Origin: Acidobacteriota bacterium
GTDB taxonomy: Bacteria; Acidobacteriota; UBA6911; RPQK01; JAPXNP01
Length of the DNA stretch: 11,106 bases
Direction of reading: 5' to 3'
Assembly: GCA_030614585.1 (NCBI GenBank)
Contig: JAUWTT010000074.1
Span: 1 to 11,106 of the forward strand
Shown here: piece after piece, positions 7,735-11,106 of the stretch
How positions within the stretch are numbered: the stretch's first letter is position 1
Layout of the letters: every line of letters starts with the position of its first letter
The notes under the pieces: model-generated
What the model was told of the DNA's origin: nothing
What the model saw: only the letters and a program-made list of their open reading frames with translations
The model's database searches: none
Program-made: the position numbers and the translations under genes

Positions 7735-7801
7735 TTCTAGCGGTTTTTCGTCTTTTCTGGGTTCTCGTCATAGCCTGTGGAGCTGTTAGGAACGAGTTTT
7801 C

Positions 7802-7831
7802 TTGCCCATTTGGAGCGAGAGTGGCTATAAT
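7802..7831 (+). promoter_or_regulatory. probable promoter of rng
   Basis: TTGCCC (7802-7807, 4 of 6) and a perfect TATAAT (7826-7831) are separated by 18 nt. Transcription would start near 7838, about 339 nt before the rng ATG. It is the strongest promoter-like match in the gap and lies downstream of both repeats, so rng probably has its own transcript rather than relying on the mre operon. Confidence 0.55.
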
Positions 7832-7912
7832 AGACTTCCTGATAGCTTAGTTACCCAACGACGTAAGTATCGATTTTATATAGATTTTTGAGAAGTTCTT
7901 CAGGTTTCTTTA

Positions 7913-7931
7913 GCAGGAGCGAACCTCCTGC
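7913..7931 (+). other. leader hairpin 1 upstream of rng
   Basis: GCAGGAG (7913-7919) and CTCCTGC (7925-7931) form a perfect 7-bp stem with loop CGAAC. The stem masks an AGGAG sequence. No T run follows directly, so it is not a standard terminator. It would lie about 75 nt into the predicted rng transcript. Confidence 0.5.
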
Positions 7932-7943
7932 AGGGCGTTCGTG

Positions 7944-7988
7944 ATGATTGAATGTATGTCAGCGATCGCGTTAGTGAGCAGGTTTTGA
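7944..7988 (+). CDS. possible 14-residue leader peptide in the rng leader
   Basis: An ATG at 7944 opens a frame encoding MIECMSAIALVSRF and ending at TGA. The upstream AGGG (7932-7935) sits 8 nt before the ATG, next to the leader hairpin stem. A frame this short can occur by chance, and nothing shows that it is translated. It is recorded because short frames in long leaders sometimes regulate the downstream gene. Confidence 0.12.
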   Translation: MIECMSAIALVSRF

Positions 7989-8047
7989 GGAAAGGTCTTT
8001 TTTTCCGCATAAGGTGCTGTCAACGATGACCTCCAAAGAACACTGGT

Positions 8048-8102
8048 GTGTCCGGCTGCTGGAGTGATTTAGCGACCGGAGCACGTAAGCCTGGCTGCGT
8101 GC
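8048..8102 (+). promoter_or_regulatory. pair of mutually exclusive hairpins in the rng leader
   Basis: Hairpin A pairs GTG-TCCGG (8048-8055) with CCGGA-(G)-CAC (8076-8084), eight pairs with one bulge. Hairpin B pairs GCACG (8081-8085) with CGTGC (8098-8102) and has an inner AGC/GCT stem. Both need bases 8081-8084, so they cannot form fully together. Such a switch, 75-130 nt before the rng start, could act in regulation or as a cleavage or binding site. The pairing is seen; any function is inference. Confidence 0.35.
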
Positions 8103-8176
8103 GCCCGTTACTCCTGCCCAGATTCTTCTGAATGGCTTCTCCATAGTGGTGGATTATTCCGCCCGAGAGGGAAAGT

Positions 8177-10093
8177 ATGTCCAAAGAACTGATTGTCAGC
8201 TCTTCTCAATTGGGGAGAAGGGTGGCAATCCTTGAGGACGATCAGGTTACAGAATTCTTTGTCGAGTGGGCCGGTACCAGAGGCATTTTAGGTAACATCT
8301 ACAAGGGTAGGGTTACACGGGTTCTTCCCGGAATGCAGGCGGCCTTCGTGGATATCGGACTGGACCGAAATGCATTCTTGTATGTGACCGATTTCTTCGA
8401 AGATTACAAAGATTACGAGGAGCTGTTCTTTACCCGTGATGACTCTGAAGAGACCTTCCAGGGTTCGGTGCGGGAAGGTGAGGAAGGCGCTGATAAATCC
8501 GGGCGCGGCAGGAAAGAGCCCCAGGCCACTCTGAGCTTCCGAGATGATTTGGAGCCCTTCCTGGATTCGCAGGCAGGCAATACGGAAGTTGTTCTCGGTG
8601 GCGGTTTGCCCCTCCCGAATATCCTCCCCGCGCTTTTGGGGCTTACGGAGGAACTCCCTGATCTACTCGATTTCGACACCGACATAAGATCTGTCGAGAG
8701 CAGCACGATTCTTCCCACGCATCTTCCAGTGGTTTCCACTGGGCCCGTTCCCAAAGCAACGAAGCGAGGTAAAAGAGGGAAGACCCACGCCCGCTTGGAT
8801 TCGCAGGTCGATGCTCCTCGCCCCAAGGTCCAGCGGAGTACCGGCAGGGGCCGGGGAAAGAGGACGAGTGGGAATGGTGAGCAACCGTTGATCGGAGATC
8901 TGCTGAAAGAAGGGCAACAGATCCTTGTCCAAGCGGCAAAAGAGCCAATTGCCAAGAAGGGCGCTCGAATCACTTCTCATATCGTCCTCCCAGGCAGATA
9001 CCTTGTGTTCATGCCGACCGTGAATCATGTCGGTGTCTCTCGCAGGATAGAGTCTTCAAAGGAGCGACAGCGGTTGCGGGATATGATTCAGGATCTGAGA
9101 GGGGACATGAAGAGAGGCTTCATCGTCCGAACGGCCGGAGAGGGGAAGAAGAAGACAGACTTTAGCCAGGACATGGTTTACCTGACGCGCTTGTGGGAGA
9201 ACATTCGCACCAAGTCTGAACGTAGTAAGGCGCCTTCTCTCATTCACGCGGAACTCGGTCTAGTGCAGCGAGTACTGCGCGACCGGTTGTCAAGTGATTT
9301 TCGGGCAATTCGGGTTGATAACAAAGAAGCGCATAAGGGGATCGTCGACTTCGTCAGCAACTACAATCCTGCGTGGGTGAAGATGGTTCGCCTGTACAAC
9401 AAGAAGGCGCCGATTTTTGATGATTTTAGCGTTAATAACGAGATTGAAAAGGCTCTAAGATCGAAGGTATGGCTTAAGAGTGGGGGCTCCATCGTGATTA
9501 ACCAGACAGAAGCTCTGGTCGCCATCGATGTGAATACTGGGAAGTATGTCGGACGTACGAATTCGCTGGAGGACACGATAGCCAAGACCAATCTCGATGC
9601 GGTCAAAGAGGTCGTACGGCAGATTCGACTCCGAGACCTTGGGGGCATCATCGTCATCGATTTCATCGATATGAATGACCAGGGCAACCAACAAAAAGTC
9701 CTGGAGGCTCTTCGCCACGAACTGAGCAAAGATAAATCACCCTCGAAGATCCTGCCCTTCAATGAGTTTGGTTTGGTCGCGATCACAAGAAAAAGGGCTA
9801 AACAATCGCTGGAACGGACACTTTGCCAGCCCTGTGCCTGCTGTGAGGGCACCGGGATGACAAAGTCGGTACGGACGGTCTGTCATAGCATCCATGCTGA
9901 AGTGATGCGTTCGCTCTCGGCCATGAGAAAAGGGAAGAAATTCGTCGTACACTGCCACCCGGACATCGGCAAGGCGCTTCGGGGTTCGGAGAAAGACGTG
10001 GCTCGTGAGATTGAAGCGATGACCGGGAAGGAGTTGACGGTTCGAACCGACCCGTTACTGCACATTGAACAGTTCGACTTTGTGGAAGCCTAG
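8177..10093 (+). CDS. rng: ribonuclease G (RNase E/G family) with a large S1-domain insertion
   Basis: RNase E/G enzymes are Mg-dependent endoribonucleases that mature rRNA and start mRNA decay. This one has 638 residues, against 489 in E. coli RNase G. The N-terminal S1 half (to about 76, with GNIYKGRV and PGMQAAFVDIGLD) is split from its second half (from about 237, IGDLLKEGQ) by about 160 extra residues: acidic, then hydrophobic, then strongly basic (KRGKRGK, RGRGKR). The catalytic core is intact: D451 (AIDVNTG) and D495 (VIDFIDM) match D303 and D346 of E. coli RNase E. The zinc-link is of RNase G type (CQPCACC, 550-556). The end (EQFDFVEA) matches the RNase G C-terminus, so there is no RNase E-like scaffold tail. 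The ATG follows AGAGGGA (8166-8172). Confidence 0.93.
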   Translation: MSKELIVSSSQLGRRVAILEDDQVTEFFVEWAGTRGILGNIYKGRVTRVLPGMQAAFVDIGLDRNAFLYVTDFFEDYKDYEELFFTRDDSEETFQGSVREGEEGADKSGRGRKEPQATLSFRDDLEPFLDSQAGNTEVVLGGGLPLPNILPALLGLTEELPDLLDFDTDIRSVESSTILPTHLPVVSTGPVPKATKRGKRGKTHARLDSQVDAPRPKVQRSTGRGRGKRTSGNGEQPLIGDLLKEGQQILVQAAKEPIAKKGARITSHIVLPGRYLVFMPTVNHVGVSRRIESSKERQRLRDMIQDLRGDMKRGFIVRTAGEGKKKTDFSQDMVYLTRLWENIRTKSERSKAPSLIHAELGLVQRVLRDRLSSDFRAIRVDNKEAHKGIVDFVSNYNPAWVKMVRLYNKKAPIFDDFSVNNEIEKALRSKVWLKSGGSIVINQTEALVAIDVNTGKYVGRTNSLEDTIAKTNLDAVKEVVRQIRLRDLGGIIVIDFIDMNDQGNQQKVLEALRHELSKDKSPSKILPFNEFGLVAITRKRAKQSLERTLCQPCACCEGTGMTKSVRTVCHSIHAEVMRSLSAMRKGKKFVVHCHPDIGKALRGSEKDVAREIEAMTGKELTVRTDPLLHIEQFDFVEA

Positions 10094-10216
10094 GAGTACG
10101 TCTCCCGAGAACACAGTCGCTTTAGTTGCGTGAAAGTGTCTTCTTCCCTGACCGGGCAGTTACCGAACCCGGACTTCGAGTTGTCCAGTTCCAGGAGCAT
10201 TAGTGAAGTGAATCCC

Positions 10217-10222
10217 GAGGGA
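10217..10222 (+). promoter_or_regulatory. ribosome site bearing on the mazG start
   Basis: GAGGGA ends only 3 nt before the ATG at 10226. A second site, AGGAG (10193-10197), lies 10 nt before an in-frame GTG at 10208, which would add six residues. The frame is also open back to a GTG at 10130 with no good ribosome site. The ATG gives the N-terminus that best matches MazG proteins. Confidence 0.4.
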
Positions 10223-10225
10223 ATT

Positions 10226-11074
10226 ATGGGACAAGAGGAGAATTACTTCGAGAAGTTGATCGAGTTGATGGATGTTCTCAGAGACCCGGGGGGGTGTCCA
10301 TGGGATCGGGAGCAGACTCGGGAGACGCTGAAGCCGATGCTGATCGAGGAGTCGCATGAGGTCTTGGAGGCTTTGGATTCAGATGATCCGGACGACCTCT
10401 GCGAGGAACTGGGTGACCTGCTGTTTCAGATACTGTTTCATTGCAAAATTGCGGATGAACGCCAGGAGTTCAATATCCATGATGTCTGTCGACGGGTCCA
10501 CAAGAAGATGGTTCGGAGGCACCCTCACGTGTTTGGAGATCGGCAGATTTCGGATTCTCAGGAACTACTGAGGAACTGGGAAGAGCTGAAGGCTGCTGAG
10601 AAGGCCCAGGCGGGTCGTCCGGTGAAGAAGAACAAGTCTCTTCTTGATGGGATTCCGAAGAGCCTTCCTGCTATGTATACCGCGTACCAAATTACATCCA
10701 AGGCGGCTCGAGTGGGGTTTGATTGGCCGGAACTCGAAGGGATTCGTGACAAGTTCCTTGAAGAATTCGAGGAGTTATTGGAGGCGCTCCGGATATCGAA
10801 CGATGACCAGGTGAAGGAAGAGGTAGGGGACCTTGTCTTTGTGGGGCTGAATATTGCACGATATCTCCAGGTCGATCCTGAAACAGCCCTGAACCGAGCT
10901 AACTTGAAGTTCGTCGATCGATTCCAGGCAATGGAAAGGGCGTTTGATGAAAATGGCCGGTCTCTCAAGGATGCAAGCCTTGAGGAAATGGAAGGTGTCT
11001 GGCAGAGCCAGAAAAAGACAAGGGTGTCTGGTAAGGGAGACATTGGTGATTCTCCTGTAACGGACGATAGCTAG
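10226..11074 (+). CDS. mazG: nucleoside triphosphate pyrophosphohydrolase MazG
   Basis: MazG hydrolyses NTPs and dNTPs to the monophosphate and pyrophosphate, removing aberrant or excess nucleotides. The 282-residue product has two tandem all-alpha MazG domains, like the 263-residue E. coli protein. Domain 1 (about 5-110) has GCPWD (23-27), metal ligands E41, E42 and E45, then EELGD with E60, E61 and D64, and RRHPHVF (98-104). Domain 2 (about 145-265) has VGFDW (163-167), E179, E180 and E183, then EEVGD with E198, E199 and D202. Both sites look intact. The linker and C-terminal tail (about 265-282) are polar. The gene lies 132 nt after rng on the same strand, and the stop overlaps the ribosome site of the next gene. 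No mazEF toxin-antitoxin pair is visible before it, unlike in E. coli. Confidence 0.94.
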   Translation: MGQEENYFEKLIELMDVLRDPGGCPWDREQTRETLKPMLIEESHEVLEALDSDDPDDLCEELGDLLFQILFHCKIADERQEFNIHDVCRRVHKKMVRRHPHVFGDRQISDSQELLRNWEELKAAEKAQAGRPVKKNKSLLDGIPKSLPAMYTAYQITSKAARVGFDWPELEGIRDKFLEEFEELLEALRISNDDQVKEEVGDLVFVGLNIARYLQVDPETALNRANLKFVDRFQAMERAFDENGRSLKDASLEEMEGVWQSQKKTRVSGKGDIGDSPVTDDS

Positions 11075-11082
11075 GAGTGACC

Positions 11083-11106
11083 ATGAGTGAAAACGAGGAG
11101 AGGATG
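11083..11106 (+). CDS. start of an unidentified gene, cut by the window edge
   Basis: An ATG at 11083 opens a frame that runs to the end of the window, encoding MSENEERM. It is preceded by AGGAG (11073-11077) at 5 nt, overlapping the mazG stop codon (TAGGAG). The arrangement suggests co-translation with mazG. Eight residues are too few to name a product. Confidence 0.6.

Larger units (their letters stand above)
7552..8176. other. 625-nt intergenic region: repeats, promoter and long leader before rng
   Basis: No convincing gene of ordinary length is present. The left part (7554-7734) holds two copies of a palindromic repeat. A promoter at 7802-7831 follows. The remaining 340 nt appear to be the untranslated leader of rng, with hairpins at 7913-7931 and 8048-8102 and a T7 run at 7998-8004. 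A T-rich stretch (7743-7756) follows the second repeat, but I cannot find a convincing stem directly before it. Where the mre operon terminates is therefore unclear; the repeat palindromes could serve. Confidence 0.7.

Noticed and set aside
7717..7756. Rho-independent terminator after the second repeat
   Set aside because: A T-rich tract exists, but only a weak 4-bp CCGC/GCGG stem with a long loop precedes it. I could not support a terminator call.
7517..7771. Minus-strand 84-residue frame rich in arginine, threonine and glutamine
   Set aside because: It is the translation of the two palindromic repeats and the rodA end. It has no ribosome site, and the repeats conserve pairing rather than a reading frame.
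8413..8973. Minus-strand frame of 186 codons opposite the RNase G insertion
   Set aside because: It could mean the insertion is really an antisense gene, but the plus frame is continuous with the conserved S1 halves on both sides. The antisense product is low-complexity, Ser/Arg/Pro-rich and has no family features.
10152..10172. CCGGG/CCCGG inverted repeat between rng and mazG as a terminator
   Set aside because: Only 5 bp with an 11-nt loop and no T run; probably chance in GC-rich sequence.
10226..11074. mazG as part of a toxin-antitoxin or defence module
   Set aside because: No mazE, mazF or other toxin-like frame lies beside it in the window. Two-domain MazG is a common housekeeping enzyme.

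Overview
The window holds a conserved housekeeping block of a bacterium with a Gram-negative-type, rod-shaped envelope. On the minus strand lie tRNA-Ala(GGC) and a membrane-anchored PpiD/SurA-like parvulin foldase. Diverging from them on the plus strand is a complete elongasome operon: mreB, mreC, mreD, mrdA (PBP2) and mrdB (RodA). A 625-base gap with repeats and a probable leader RNA separates this from an RNase G gene (rng), a two-domain mazG, and the first eight codons of a further gene cut by the window edge. The gene set and the style of the PpiD-like protein suggest Acidobacteriota or a related lineage. This is a guess from memory of similar gene orders, not something the sequence proves.

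Region by region. 7-82 (minus): tRNA-Ala with an encoded CCA. 143-2035 (minus): PpiD-like foldase. 2036-2236: divergent promoter region, with an extended -10 for the foldase and a candidate sigma70-type promoter for mreB. 2237-7551: five tightly packed genes. Three junctions are stop/start overlaps of 4, 4 and 8 nt, and the fourth is a 48-nt gap, so one polycistronic, translationally coupled unit is likely. 7552-8176: two 71-nt copies of an imperfect palindromic repeat, a good promoter at 7802-7831, and a long 5' leader containing several hairpins. 8177-10093: RNase G with an unusual insertion of about 160 residues inside its S1 domain. 10226-11074: mazG. 11083-11106: start of an unknown gene.

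How the genes work together. MreB filaments, MreC and MreD organise RodA (glycan polymerase) and PBP2 (transpeptidase) to build lateral wall. The PpiD-like protein would help fold exported proteins at the inner membrane. RNase G matures or degrades RNA, and MazG cleans the nucleotide pool. In E. coli rng also lies downstream of mreBCD, so the mre-rng linkage is shared with a distant lineage.

I found no CRISPR, prophage, insertion sequence, toxin-antitoxin or new defence system. The parts most worth a second look are the S1-domain insertion in RNase G, the long structured leader before rng, and the paired palindromic repeats after rodA.
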